From Xylogone sp. PMI_703 (taxonomy: Eukaryota; Ascomycota; Leotiomycetes), in assembly GCA_021399445.1 (NCBI GenBank), contig JAJTUQ010000002.1, forward strand, positions 4,402,001-4,466,000: DNA of 64,000 nucleotides, read 5' to 3'. The notes under the pieces were generated by a model, which was not told the origin of the DNA, did no database searches, and worked only from the letters and a program-made list of their open reading frames with translations. Of the stretch, positions 1 to 12,000 are shown piece by piece (position 1 is the stretch's first letter; the number at the start of each line of letters is the position of its first letter). Position numbers and translations under genes: made by a program.

Positions 1-3000
1 TGACACAGGGAACAGGGGGTTGACCAAGACGGGAAACCGGATCGGAAATAGGACACACGGCGGGACGGGAAAATGGAAAATGCGAAACCATGAATAGGAT
101 GAAAGGTGTGAATGTTGAATGTTGATGTTGATGTTGATGTATTTGTTAATCTGAACAACTTGAATGAACCAACTTTTAATGATGAATTTGAGTGAGCAAG
201 TAATGCCATGGAGAGGGAGGCCTAGGTAGGAGAGGTACAGAAGAGGAACATAAAAGAAGGAGAGATGCGAAACTCTACTTATACGCATACGCATGATTCC
301 CCTAATCCAAAAAAATGTATCAGACTATGTCTTGCATTACACAGGTGTTCAAGGGGAGGAGTCGTGTTTTCTTTTTTCCCGCTCTTCCTCCTACAGTAGG
401 TTCACTGAATCAAGCAAAGCAGGCATACCCCTTACTTTTGAGGGCTGCCTTCCCCCTTCTGTAGTGCCGTAGCTCGAGTTTCTAGCTAACCTACCGGTAT
501 GACTTTGCTTACTCACCACGTCTTCCCCTGGCAACCCTCGAGGCATGCATGAGGCATCTGCTTTTTCGTGGGTCCCCATTGTTATATTTGTTGTTTTTAT
601 TCTTATTGTGTGGTTTTCGGTGCTAACTTTGGGTGATAACTAAAGTCTGGGGTTTGCTTGGGGTTTGGTGGGGGTTGGATGTCTTGGTATTGGTGATGTT
701 GGCCCATGGTGGGTTTACGGTATTATAGTACAAGAAGAGGATGGGGATGGAGACGGGATAACGTTTTGATGTATTTCTGATGGCAGCCTTTTCTTGTGAT
801 TTTGTCTTTATTCTTGTTCTTGTTCTTGTTCTTCTCTCTTGAGATTCCCTTTACCGTGATGAAGAGGCTCTAGGTAGAAGAATTGTGGTGCGAGGCGTTT
901 CCCCATCGTACGAGTTTTAGATCTAGATTCTGGGGTGGAATTTCTAGGTGTTACTTCATTTTTCTTGGCGCTGGGGTTTGGGGGCACTTTTGATCCTGGA
1001 GTAGACTCTGGTGCATGTAGGGACTTGAGGAGTTGCACTCGTACAGTGATCATGAATGTTGATGGGCTAGTGGAGTGATATTCGAAAGTGTGAGGATGAA
1101 GAAAGAGCACGTGAACGTTGGGATAGCTGTAATGGAAGGTGTGTTTACTGTGGTACACAGTATTCTGAGAACTACAAGAATTCCATGGTTGAGGGAGGCT
1201 GGTACATGATTACAGAACTCTGAGGAATGCGCATGCTGTGGATTCGAACTCTTTGTCATCATGGTTCTATGGTAGGCCTGGATGTGGAGAGGAACATCGT
1301 GGAATGTAAATGCATAAAAATAGAAAAATTCCCCGTTTTAGAGTGTTTTTATGCGCGTTGAATCTGCACAAACCGGATTGGCGGCTAACTTTATGCGGGT
1401 TCTTGACTCTTGTGACACCACGCAGACCTGGAAGCTACATTTGTAACACTGTAGCACAAAGTAGTTTTCAAGGTTCAGCTTGGAGATTTCTACAAGATAA
1501 ACTCGCAGCAGACAAGGCTTCAAGTAAAAAAATTGGTCGCGAGGCAGAGAAGACCAAGTAAGGGGTCTCTATTCCAGGGCAAGGGCAAAAATGTTTCTCC
1601 TGTAGTCTTGACTCTTGCGTGGCCATCAGTCATCCTGTGCTCGCAAATACGAGGTGTGGCGAGGCCCGATGCATCGAAGCTCTGGGTGGAGCTGGGAGCT
1701 CTCGAAGCTACCGTACTGTGGTTGCAGTACCGAGGAAGCTCAGGAAGTCACCAAGGTACCAATACAGTCTCATGATTATGGGAAAGTTCATGTTGATGGA
1801 GGATTTGTTCCGAAGAAACTGAAGATTGTGATGGTCCTACAAGTAGATGCTTGGCATGACATCGTCTTGGTCCCTCCACACCAGCAGTCTGGGCCAGGGA
1901 GAATAGAAGCGCAGGCGCTGCCCGTGCGGACCGAAGATGACGGAACTGACAGGTGGACTACCGGTGGGAAGTCAACTGCGAGGAAGTCGTGCTGCTTACA
2001 TAGAACAACGCAGCAGCACGCGATGTGTAGCAGCGCCAATGGCTGCATCACCAGAAGCATGCACAAAGTTGGCGATAATGGTTGTATTTACACAGGAAGT
2101 ACCGTACATACTCTAATGCTGGGTTTGGGAGAAATGTGTGAATCGTAATGGGAGCGTAATGAGGAAATACGACGCTGGATCTGTCCATCGGCCGCAAGAA
2201 CTCTCCGGAGTGGTGATGGGCAGACTCGCAGACAAGAGCCCAGAGACAAGACATTGGGTCACAGCATTGGCAAGTCACAGGCAGTTGGGTCCATACGTCC
2301 GGCCCCTGCTTGGCTCTCACCAGAATAGCAATACTAGGCCAAAAGTACAATAGTGCACGCTCCTCAGTGGCCACATACCCCAGCCTCCCCACCTCCTGGG
2401 GCCGACAACCGGGCCAAACACAGCCCTCGCCTGCAGCCTCCGGGCTCCCGTCCAATTCGCGTTACGAACTGGGCTCAACTGGGCCAATCCCCCCCCTTGC
2501 CTGGGGCGGTTCCTTCCCATTCTGTCGTGCTTGCTTCCTCCACCTTTTTCACTCTTTTCCCCTATCTCCTCCTCCTCTTATTCCCTCCTTCCGTCCCACT
2601 CTCTCGCTCTTTCTGTCCGTCCATCGACAACGACCTCCAAAAAAAAGGGTACATCTCTTCGACAACGGACCGCCTTCTCGATCGCTGTTCGGCCCTCGTT
2701 GTCGCCCACATTCGCTACCTGCTTGCTGCTTAATCTTTATCATCACCTAATATTTTTTCTGTCGCGTCCCTGCTTCTCGAGATCGTCAAACTGCGGGTTG
2801 TTTGCTTTTTGGAAAAACGTCAATTATTTCTTGGTACTCCGTGACGTCCAATAGTCCTCGCATCGGGAGATAGAAACGCATATTCCTTTTCTCGGGAGTG
2901 TTGATTGTTGACACCAGAAAAAATACAATTATTCACTACACTCGCTCTGCCTGTGCCTCGGGAATCGTTCGTTTAAGAATCCCTTCGCACTTCGCGCATC

Positions 3001-3114
3001 CCCATTTCGAGGCCTGGTTTTAGCCCCCGATCGACCGCCGGCCGTCTTCTTCATACCATCCTTCCTGCTTCACTCGTTGTGTCGCATTCATAACACGCAT
3101 ATCCAACTCTCACA
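1..3114. other. Intergenic region, no convincing gene
   Basis: No protein family could be recognised in any frame. Visible structures are a TTGATG-type hexanucleotide run near 113-141, a TTCTTG run at 811-834, and a strongly pyrimidine-rich stretch at about 2526-2626. The last probably belongs to the promoter or long 5' leader of the transglycosylase gene that starts at 3115. Open frames here (for example 1615-2148 and 2310-2750) are short, overlapping and low in complexity. Confidence 0.6.
811..834. repeat. TTCTTG microsatellite
   Basis: Four consecutive TTCTTG-like hexamers followed by TTCTCTC. Simple repeat with no apparent coding role. Confidence 0.8.
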
Positions 3115-4674
3115 ATGGTTCGAAGCTCCATTATTGCCGCGGCGCTGGTCTCGGCCTCTGTCGTTTATGGTCAGGCTACCTGTGGCCTAGATAAGAAGTG
3201 CCCAAAAGCTACTCCTTGCTGCTCCCGTAAGCTATTACCTGGAAGTTCTTGTCAAAACAATTTGCACAGATGACTGATCTTTTGCTACTGCTCAGAATAC
3301 GGACAATGTGGTGTCGGAGCTTACTGTCTCGGTGGTTGCGACCCTCGCTCCTCATTCTCCCTTGATTCGTGTGTGCCGGAGCCTGTCTGCCAGAGCAAGA
3401 CTTACAAGTTCGACTCTATGGATGGCATCACCTCCAAGACCGAGTACCTCGGAGACGCTACCAAAACCGACTGGGTTATGGATGGCCAGGCCGTCAACTA
3501 CAATGGCAATGTCCTTTTGACGATGGCACCAGACACTGTGGGAACTGTTTTGGCTAGCTCTACATACATGTGGTATGGTAATGTCTCCGCCAAGTTCAAG
3601 ACCAGCAGAGATGCTGGTGTAGTTACTGCCTTCATTCTGCTTTCTGATGTCCACGATGAAATTGATTATGAATTCGTCGGTACTGAGTTGACCACTGCTC
3701 AAACCAACTACTACTTCCAGGGTATTCCAGATTGTAAGTTATGATCCATACATATTGTCCAAAATTGGGATCGTGTATGATTGTGAAGACTGACCCTTAT
3801 CAATCCTGTAGACACGAACAGTGGTAACATCAGTCTCTCTGACACTTTCGACAACTTCCACACCTACGAGATCCAATGGACTCCAGACAGCATCACCTGG
3901 CTCGTTGATGGTCAAGTTGGACGTGTCAAGCAGAGATCCGAGACATACAATGCCACCGCCAAGCAGTGGAACTTCCCTCAAACGCCCGCACGTGTCCAAC
4001 TCTCCCTCTGGCCTGGTGGTCTATCTACCAACGCTCAGGGAACTATTGACTGGGCTGGTGGACCTATCAACTGGAACTCCCAGGATATCAAGAACAACGG
4101 CTACTACTACGCAACTTTCGCAGAGGTGACTATCTCCTGCTACAATGCTCAGTCTCCACCAGGAACCAACTCTGGCACTTCTTACACTTACAACAGCCCT
4201 CTCGGCTTGAACAACACTGTCGTTGATGGTGACAAGCCAACGGTTTTGAAGTCCCTTCTTGGCACTGGAACCAACATGTCTGCTGACTATCCCCACGCTC
4301 CATCTTCTTCATCTGGATCAAAGACAAACCCCTCTGCTTCTGCTTCTCCTTCAGCTAGTGACCTTGCTACCATCCCAGGCCTCAGTGGTGCCGGCCCAGG
4401 AACTGATGGCCACCCTGCTGATAGTGGTGACGACTCTTCCGGCAGCTCCTCCGCCTCCTCGCCTGCTCCCAGTGGTGGTGCCAGCGGCGGTGATTCGGGC
4501 AGCTCTAGTGGCTCTGGTGACGACGGTTTCAGCCAAGGCTCTGGTTCCGGTGGTTCAGGCAGTTCAGGCTCATCTCAAGGTAATAATGCAGCTAGGATTG
4601 GCAGCCAGGAAGGTGTCCTTAAGGGAAGCATCTTTGCTGGTATCATTGCAGTGGTTGCCATGATGGCTTTGTAA
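3115..4674 (+). CDS. UTR2: CRH-family GH16 transglycosylase with CBM18, GPI-anchored
   Basis: Three exons (3115-3226, 3296-3733, 3812-4674) give 470 residues. Introns begin GTAAGC and GTAAGT and end CAG/TAG in phase. Residues 1-19 form a signal peptide. Residues about 23-60 are a Cys-rich CBM18 chitin-binding module (CPKATPCCSQYGQCG). The GH16 catalytic motif DEIDYEF starts at residue 158, with E159 as expected nucleophile and E163 as acid/base. The tail is Ser/Gly-rich and ends in a hydrophobic segment (IFAGIIAVVAMMAL) typical of GPI addition. Family knowledge: Crh1/Utr2 enzymes link chitin to beta-glucan in the cell wall. The CBM18 favours Utr2 over Crh1. The call is strong; the exact paralogue name is less certain. 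Confidence 0.93.
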
Positions 4675-5459
4675 AGAATGCGTGCTTTACGATGAGGATG
4701 TGTAAAAAGGGGGCAGAGACGCGTATGGGTGAATGGATCTATTTTGGAATAATGCATCTTTTGGCATGGGAATTGGTATGCTTGGGTTTTCGCTCATTTG
4801 TTATTATGCGTCACCAGTTAGTCAAGCCTAGTACCGGAAAAGGGCAGGCCTGGTAGTATATTTAATGGCGTTTTTGGCCGTCCGCTCCCTTTGCCTTTTT
4901 GGATATTTACTTGAGAGGGAGGGATTAATTTTTTGTATAAGAAGCGATGATCAGGAGATGGGAAAATTGCAGAGGGTTAGAATCTTCCTACAATTTTCTT
5001 GTATATAGCATTAGCTTTGCTCTTGTGTTCTGTCAAATGACTTTGCTCCTTTTTCCTTTTGGTTAATCAATCCCCTTTTACGTTCCTGAGATTGATATTG
5101 TGTTGATGTATGAACTGAAGACATTGAGGATGATTAAGGATTGAGTGTTATTGAGCTTTCTCATTCGAGATGAGGATGTGATAATGAAGGACATGAGCCG
5201 TGCATTACATGTGTGCGTGGGGGTCAAAGGAAGAGTGGTTCCGGACTTGACTACTTCATCTATATATGCCTGTTTATATTTACATCTTACAATAATTTAA
5301 TGTCTTTCTTATCTATACTATGTTCTGCCGACTTACCTCTTTGGGTGAAAACGAGTCCTGTTTCAAAAAGGATGGATTTAAAAACGGCAGTGAGTGACTG
5401 AATATGGAAGTAATATTGTTTTAGATGTAGTATATTATCCATGTTGAAGGTATTATGAC
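4675..5459. other. Convergent 3' intergenic region
   Basis: AT-rich spacer between the 3' ends of the transglycosylase (+) and ALG2 (-). It should hold both 3' UTRs and terminators. No gene or repeat was seen. Confidence 0.7.
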
Positions 5460-7210
5460 TTAGCTATTCTTTCTCTCTGCCTCTCTAGCTCTCCGAGCCT
5501 GAGCCGTTTTCGTAAACCAAACCACAAGGTAAATAGACCAGCCCACTATAGATAACACCGTAGCTGTAAAAGGAGGTAATCGAGGAATGAGCCCTTTCTT
5601 CTCCGGAGCACCTGCAGTCGTCCGAAGACGTCTCATAAACCAGGAGAACACATCAGACACAATCACAAAGTTCGTGAAGAACACTAGTGCTATCTCAGGA
5701 CACTGTCGTCGGGGAGCATTTTCCATCCCTACAATCAGCTCCTCAAACCTCTCTGCCATTTTCGTCTCTGAAAACTCCGCCTTTACGCGCTTCTTCCCCG
5801 CGCTCCCCATCTTCTTCAGCTCTTTCTCAGGCAGCTTATGCAAAACATTATTCATGACGTCTGTCCAGCCGTCAACATCCTCCGTAGACCTCAACCACCC
5901 AGTCTTCCCCTCCACGACGGTCTCTAGCGGACCTCCTGTGTTTGCAGCTAAGACGGGAACACCGACTAACATGGCCTCGAGGGGCACGATGCCGAAGTGC
6001 TCATTAGACGGAGTGTAGAGCAGGAGTTTGGCTGATTTTAAGAGCTGGTCTTTGAGGGCCTTGGGCACAGAAAGAAGGAAAAGGACGTTGATGTCGTCGG
6101 GGACGTTGAGAGCTGTGACTACGGTTTTGACGGTTGCGGTTTTGAGACCGAGGGATTCGGCGAGGGCGATGAGGTCTTTGTGGTAGGAGACGTTTTCGGA
6201 GACGCGGTTGTCATAGCCTCCTGTTTTGTTTGTGTATGTTTAGTAATTGCAATTGGATATATGGTTGCTTTCTCCCTTTTGGGGATGGATTGTGTTATGT
6301 GAAATGAATGACCATGAAGACCTACCGGCTATGACTAGTCTCACTCCTTCTCTCCCATGCTTGCCTAGTCCAGCATATGCTTTAATCGCAAGCCCCACGT
6401 CCTTCTTCCGCTCAAAGCGATTGATGCTAAGTAAGATATCTTTCTCGTGCCACATCACTGACTCTGGGTCTTCGATTGGAATCGTGTTATCCTCCTTTGT
6501 ATCCACGCAGGGGTAAATAACCTCCCACTCTTTCCTCCCCGAATTCACCAACTCTGGCCATGTCTGGGCAGCAATGGACTTAGTGAACCCGGAGTTTACG
6601 GCAACAGAATCTGCAAACGACATGCTGAATTGTTCAACCCAATCAAACGGTATACGATACAGACGCTTGAGGATGTTGGTTCGGCCTCGAGCGAGGAGGA
6701 GGTCGGGGAAGTGGCAATAGAAGAGGATTCGTGCATCTGGGTACATATAACGGAGGCATGGGAGACCGGCGCTCAGTTGGTCGACGATGAAGGCATCTGG
6801 GTTTAAATTTGCGAGCTCGTAAGAGAAGTAGGTTTGGAGGATTAAGTGTAGCTGGCGAAGAATGGCGCAGAGAATAGAGAATCGGCCTAGGAGGGAGGGA
6901 GGGACGATAGTGTTACCGCGGACGCGGACATCGAGAGTTCCTAGGTGTGAGTTAGATAGATCGATATTTTAGTTTTCTGAATTTATAGCTTGCTTTAAAA
7001 AGAAATGAGAAAGGGAAAGAAGCTGTGATTACCATCTCGTGCCTCGTCGAAGCAGTGCTTGGGATCACAGTGACTTGTAAAGATAACGACCTTGTGGCCA
7101 CGGTTTTGTAACCCAACAGCTGCATCGATAATCAGTCGCTCAGCGCCACCGATCCCTAAATCCGGATGGAAAAAGATAATCGTCTTCTTTTGCTGCGTCT
7201 CTGCAGCCAT
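5460..7210 (-). CDS. ALG2: ALG2, GDP-Man:Man1GlcNAc2-PP-dolichol mannosyltransferase
   Basis: Three exons on the minus strand (7210-7033, 6940-6326, 6220-5460) join in frame to 517 residues. The N-terminus has the GT-B glycosyltransferase signature HPDLGIGGAERLIIDAA followed by SHCDPKHCFDEARDG. Further conserved blocks are FYCHFPDLLLA, LYRIPFDWVEQ and, in exon 3, the EX7E-type NEHFGIVPLEAML. Hydrophobic segments near the C-terminus fit association with the ER membrane. Family knowledge: Alg2 adds the second and third mannoses (alpha-1,3 and alpha-1,6) to the lipid-linked N-glycan precursor on the cytosolic face of the ER. The ATG at 7210 was chosen because it places the family N-terminus correctly; an in-frame ATG at 7330 would add 40 residues. 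It is transcribed away from the crotonase gene across a shared 643-bp region. Confidence 0.95.
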
Positions 7211-7853
7211 GGTAGAAGAGGACAGACTTGCACAGAGGCACAAGCTGATACCAAATCTGACGAGCAACGCCCGTGTGCAGATCACGTTGTCAGCGATGAG
7301 AGCCCCTTGCCGTTGTGTTGCAAGGCGCAATTGATAAATAAGTTAGGTGGGCATTGCTCCATAGAGCTCCTGTAGATGGACCTTGACGACAGATTTCGCG
7401 AGGGAGTGAGGGGAGCAACAGAGTGGGCAGGGATAATGAAATATTGGAGCCTCATGCGCAAGGCTGAAATAAGCTGCTGTTGCATGTGAAGAGGGTGAAG
7501 GTGCCACAGCCTTGCGATTGTGTCTTAACTCGGCTCCAGAGAATCTCAGTAGTTTACATTGTTGCTCAGTTACCGGTATACCTCAATGTTTTTGCGTAAG
7601 AGCTGTGTGAGAGATGAGGGGACATGTCGATGATTGGCACTGAAAACGCCAAAACACGGCTTTGATGATTACTCTACAAGATGAGATAGCTCATACTGGG
7701 CCGAGGTATCGGGCCTCGGATCAAACTCATAACTTCACGGGTATCAGGCTTCGCTGCAATACTTCCAAGATATAAGCGACATCTCCAGTACTTCAACTCT
7801 TGAATACCTAAAATCTATTCCAGACTTGACACCATAGCATAACCAGTTCGAAG
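7211..7853. promoter_or_regulatory. Bidirectional promoter ALG2 / crotonase
   Basis: The 643-bp spacer between divergent start codons must contain both promoters. No specific binding site could be assigned with confidence. Confidence 0.6.
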
Positions 7854-8775
7854 ATGGCAACAACTACTCTATTCAACATCCCCGTTGCGCCCTCCGCTGA
7901 AGATCCCACCAGCTCCGGAGCTGTGGTCGGCACTGTCCCAGCCCCAGGAGTTTATCTCTTGACCTTCTCATCGAATCCTGATAATAGACTCCGAACCAAT
8001 TTATGCCACGCATTGTTACAAGCCCTGGACATCATTGAATTTACCCAGCCTCCAGGAGTCGTAGTCACCACCTCTGCCATCCCGAAGTTCTACAGCAATG
8101 GCCTGGATCTTGATCATGCATTCAATACAAAGAGTTTCTGGGAGGAGAGTTTGTGGAAACTCTTCAAAAGGCTCCTGACGTAAGTCCTCACAAACTCCAA
8201 AGTCAAAATGATTTTCTCAGATCTGAGAAAAGGCGGTAAACATGCTAATTATCATCCGGGGGTATCTCAGCTATCCTATGCCCACCGTTGCTCTTCTGAA
8301 CGGCCACGCCTTCGCTGGCGCCCTTATGCTGGCAATGCACCATGACTACAGAATCTTTAATCCCACACGTGGTTTCCTTTGTCTTAACGAGCTCGACTTT
8401 GGCGCTACCATGAGACCACCCATGATCTCCATCTTCCGCGAAAAGATCCCCAATCCAGCCACCGTAAGAACTCTCGTAATTGAAGCCAAACGTTTCAACG
8501 CGAAGGATGCGTTAGAGGGAGGTATCGTTGATGGGCTGGGAGGCTTAAACGAGGCTCTGGAGTTTATTGCCCAGAGGAAGTTGACTGAGAAGGGTAAGAG
8601 CGGGGTTTATGGTAGTTTGAAGTGGGAGATATATAGACAGAGCATCGACTTTTTAGAGAATCATGAGAGAGAAGCGAAGAGGGAGAAAAAGCATATTGAA
8701 GACGAGGAAAGGCGCAAGAAGGAGACTCTTGAGAGAGTAACGAAGTGGAAAAACTCCGCAAACGCGAAGTTATAG
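7854..8775 (+). CDS. Peroxisomal enoyl-CoA hydratase/isomerase (crotonase fold)
   Basis: Two exons (7854-8179, 8271-8775; intron GTAAGT..CAG) give 276 residues. The crotonase oxyanion-hole segments are visible as SAIPKFYSNGLDLDH and ALLNGHAFAGALMLAMHHDYR, followed by LNELDFGATMRPPM. The protein ends in AKL after a charged alpha-helical tail, a canonical type 1 peroxisomal targeting tripeptide. Length and the substrate-loop pattern resemble the Eci1/Dci1-like fungal enoyl-CoA isomerases, so a role in peroxisomal beta-oxidation of unsaturated fatty acids is inferred. Hydratase and isomerase activity cannot be told apart here. It is convergent with the Cdc11-like gene, 267 bp away. Confidence 0.88.
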
Positions 8776-9042
8776 AAGATGTATACTTGGGATATTTCGC
8801 ACCTGCGTTTGCACAGGATTAGATTTGACTGTAAGAAAGCCAATTGCTCCTTTTTTGGAGCTGTAGGCTTAAGTTGTCTAATGTACAAAAAGAACTCGTT
8901 CAATCATTATTAAAACGCTATACAACAAAACCATTTCTTTCCCAACATCCCACGCGGGGTGATAATTCCAAACGCCTTTCTCTGAAAACAGATATTCCTC
9001 TACCCATGTTCATTATACCCAAGTCGTTTATTAGAGAAAATA

Positions 9043-12000
9043 TTAAGCAAAGCTATCCTCGGCCTGCCACCTTTCGCTTTGCCCTTCAATACTCTCACCC
9101 TTATTTTCTTCTGTATTCTCTTCTTCAGGACTCTGCTTCGGGATTTCGTCTTGCTTTGGTGGAGATCCAGCAACAAGTTTCGCTTCAACAAGTGCTTCCC
9201 AGACTATATCCTTAGCAAGTATTACACTGCTGTCAACTGCTAGCCCATCCAGAGTCTTTAGTCGAGGGCATCCCCCGAAAATCAATATTTCATACACCCT
9301 GCGCAGCATTCGGGTCTCCATATCAAGACAATTAGTATATCGTCGGTCATCTCTGGGGTCAGCCGCATCAAGCGTATATGGTTCAACAATTGCTCCCTCA
9401 TCTGGTCTGGCTCGATCTGACCGTAGAACCATACATCGCTCGACAACTGGAGGATAAAATCCCAGTGTAAGGGGATTGCTCCTGAGGTCAACTAGAGCTA
9501 AGCTTGCAAATTGTGCCAGTATATTGGTCGTCTTCCGTAGTCTAAAAAGCCGATTGCCAGCTAGATGGAGTTTCTTGAGTCGGACTATTCCTGCAAGAGA
9601 CTTCACATCTCTTAGTGCGTTGAAATTAAGGTTAAGAACACGGATATTAGACATCATCTGTCCAAACTCAGAAGGTAGCGATTCCAGCCCACAGTTTGCC
9701 AGCTCTAGATATTGTAGGTTGAGAAAGTCTACAGGAGGGTTGAAAGCACGCAAGGGGTTTCCTGAAAGGAATAGTTTCCGGATCTCGAACGCCTCTGATA
9801 AAAATCCCATGTCTATAGTTGTACCTTCCTGCTGTTCACGCATCGAGAGACTATCCATATGTTTCGTATGGACGAGTCCAGTTATTCTGCCTAAACGATT
9901 CCGGTCGAGATACAATAATCTCAAGTTGGGGAACTGACTGACATCGATAGACTCAAGATTATTTCCGCTCAACTTAAGGTACTTCAGTGCATGCAATTTT
10001 CCCGTTGATTGGATCTCCAGGTACTCCAACTTGTTATCCTCGAGATTTAGATTTGAGAGGGACTGAAGTCGTTCTAGATGCTCAACATTCCCGATAACAT
10101 TATCTTTAAGATCTAGATCAGTAAGTCGGTGGAGACTGGTGCCTTCAAAATCTACATTTTCAATCAAGTTTCCTCTTAGCCTTAGGCTCAGAAGCCCGTC
10201 GAGGTGAGCAATGCCATCTAATGATTTGATCTTATTATTATCTGCGCGTAATCCTCTTAGATGTATTAGGGAATCGAAGCAGCTCAGGCTTTCAATCTCG
10301 TTATTCGAAACATCGATGTACTGGAGGTTATGAAGATGACCCCAGGCGGTTAGGTCTGTCAATTGATTATGGGATATGCGGATTTCCCGGACTGTGGATG
10401 GAACCCCATTTAGTTGGCTGATCTGATTGTTCGATACGTCAAGCTCTTCGATCTTCTCGCAGAATTCATCAAGCTTGTGAAGATTTGTGAGTTGCTTGTC
10501 CTTCAGTTCCATGTACTTGAGATGCTCCCAGAATGGCTCGTATGGTTCGACTTCTGTAAGCTTTTCAACCAACGTTTTAATTGATTGCGATAGCGCACGT
10601 TTCGGTGGGGGTTGTCCACGGCGCTGGCCCCGAGCTATATAACTAACTTCTAAGCCAAATGATTCTTCCGCACGATGCATCGTAAAATCAGAGAGAGGCG
10701 TTAGTGTGAGCGTTCCGATTTCATGGAGTGGCCGTGGTGTTGGAAAGACTACGCTTGATGCTCTCGGTGTTGACAGTACCACACTAACGCTTTTTCGACT
10801 CATGTCCTCAGCTTCCTCAGCTAAAGACTCCTCATCACGCTCATCAATTCGTGAGACAGGACGACCAGAAAATGTATGACCAGGGATTGCCTTATGACGC
10901 ATTGTACCTCTCATCATATTTGAGGTAGGCTTCGGCCTTGTGTGGTTCCGGCCGGACAGAATTGAAGCATTACTGATATCGGATTCCTCCAAATCATCCT
11001 TCTCAGATATGTCTTCTTCGGAATCGTCTTCTAGGCTTCCTTCCTCATCATAGGAGTGTTGTATTATGGAGGCTACCGGTGAAGAAAATGAAATGGTCAC
11101 GTTTCGACGACGCCGTAGGTTTTCTGATTCGACACGATCTTCATAGATGGATATCTCCTTCTCAATTTCTTCATCGCCGGCATTCGTTAAGATAGTGCTG
11201 TCGTGTCCTAGAATAGCCTGCTCATCTTTGCTAGCTTCAATCACAGAGTCATCACCCCACGAGGTCGGCCTAGTATTGCTATCTGACAAAGTACCGTTGG
11301 AGACATACCGAGAGCTTTTTGAAGATTCTGATCGTAAGTAATCTTCAATTGCTCGTTTGTCTTGCAACGTGATGACTTCCAAAGCACCTTGGCGTCTCAA
11401 TTGCTCTACTCGGGTATCCTTTTTATTATTCGAAGAAGCCGACTTTAACCTCTGCAGTTCTAGAGTTTCATCAACAGATAAGTCGGGAATGTTTTCAAAT
11501 GGATCCTCCTCAGTCTCATCTAAACTCATCAACACTCTATCTCCGTTGCTGGGCCTGGGTGCTCTCCTTTTGACCCACATATTCCGCTCACTGTCAAAAA
11601 CCATTCCTGCTACATGGTCACCGATCAGTTGAGAGACCGTGTGAGGGAACACAACACCACGTGATCCCGAGCCCCTTGACGATCCCGTAGGAAGTGATCG
11701 AGAGGTAGAGTGGCCAGATAAGTTAGATCTATACGTTGGATACTCAACGTCACCATGGTCCTCACTGCTTATTCGGATAGACGAGGTCGAATGTTTTCGC
11801 TTCAAACCAAGTTCAGAAGTCCTTGAGAAGCGGATACTCGGCAGGTGGTTTTCTGCATCTTTCTCGTTGCTCTTAGGCAAACTACGATCCAGATTCGACG
11901 GATTTTGTTTTTCACTGACTATTTTCTCAGGATCGGCAGAATCTCCGGTTACAAGGAGAGATCTTAGAGATAAAGCATTTGTATCTTCGCCGTCACTAAT

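Noticed and set aside
811..834. Possible CRISPR or regulatory repeat array
   Set aside because: Simple hexanucleotide microsatellite without spacers.
1236..1256. tRNA B-box-like sequence on the minus strand (GAGTTCGAATCC)
   Set aside because: The bases around the loop do not form a T-arm stem, and no A box or acceptor stem is present.
1615..2148. 177-residue plus-strand frame
   Set aside because: Overlaps other frames on both strands, lacks any motif, and its composition is unlike the real genes nearby.
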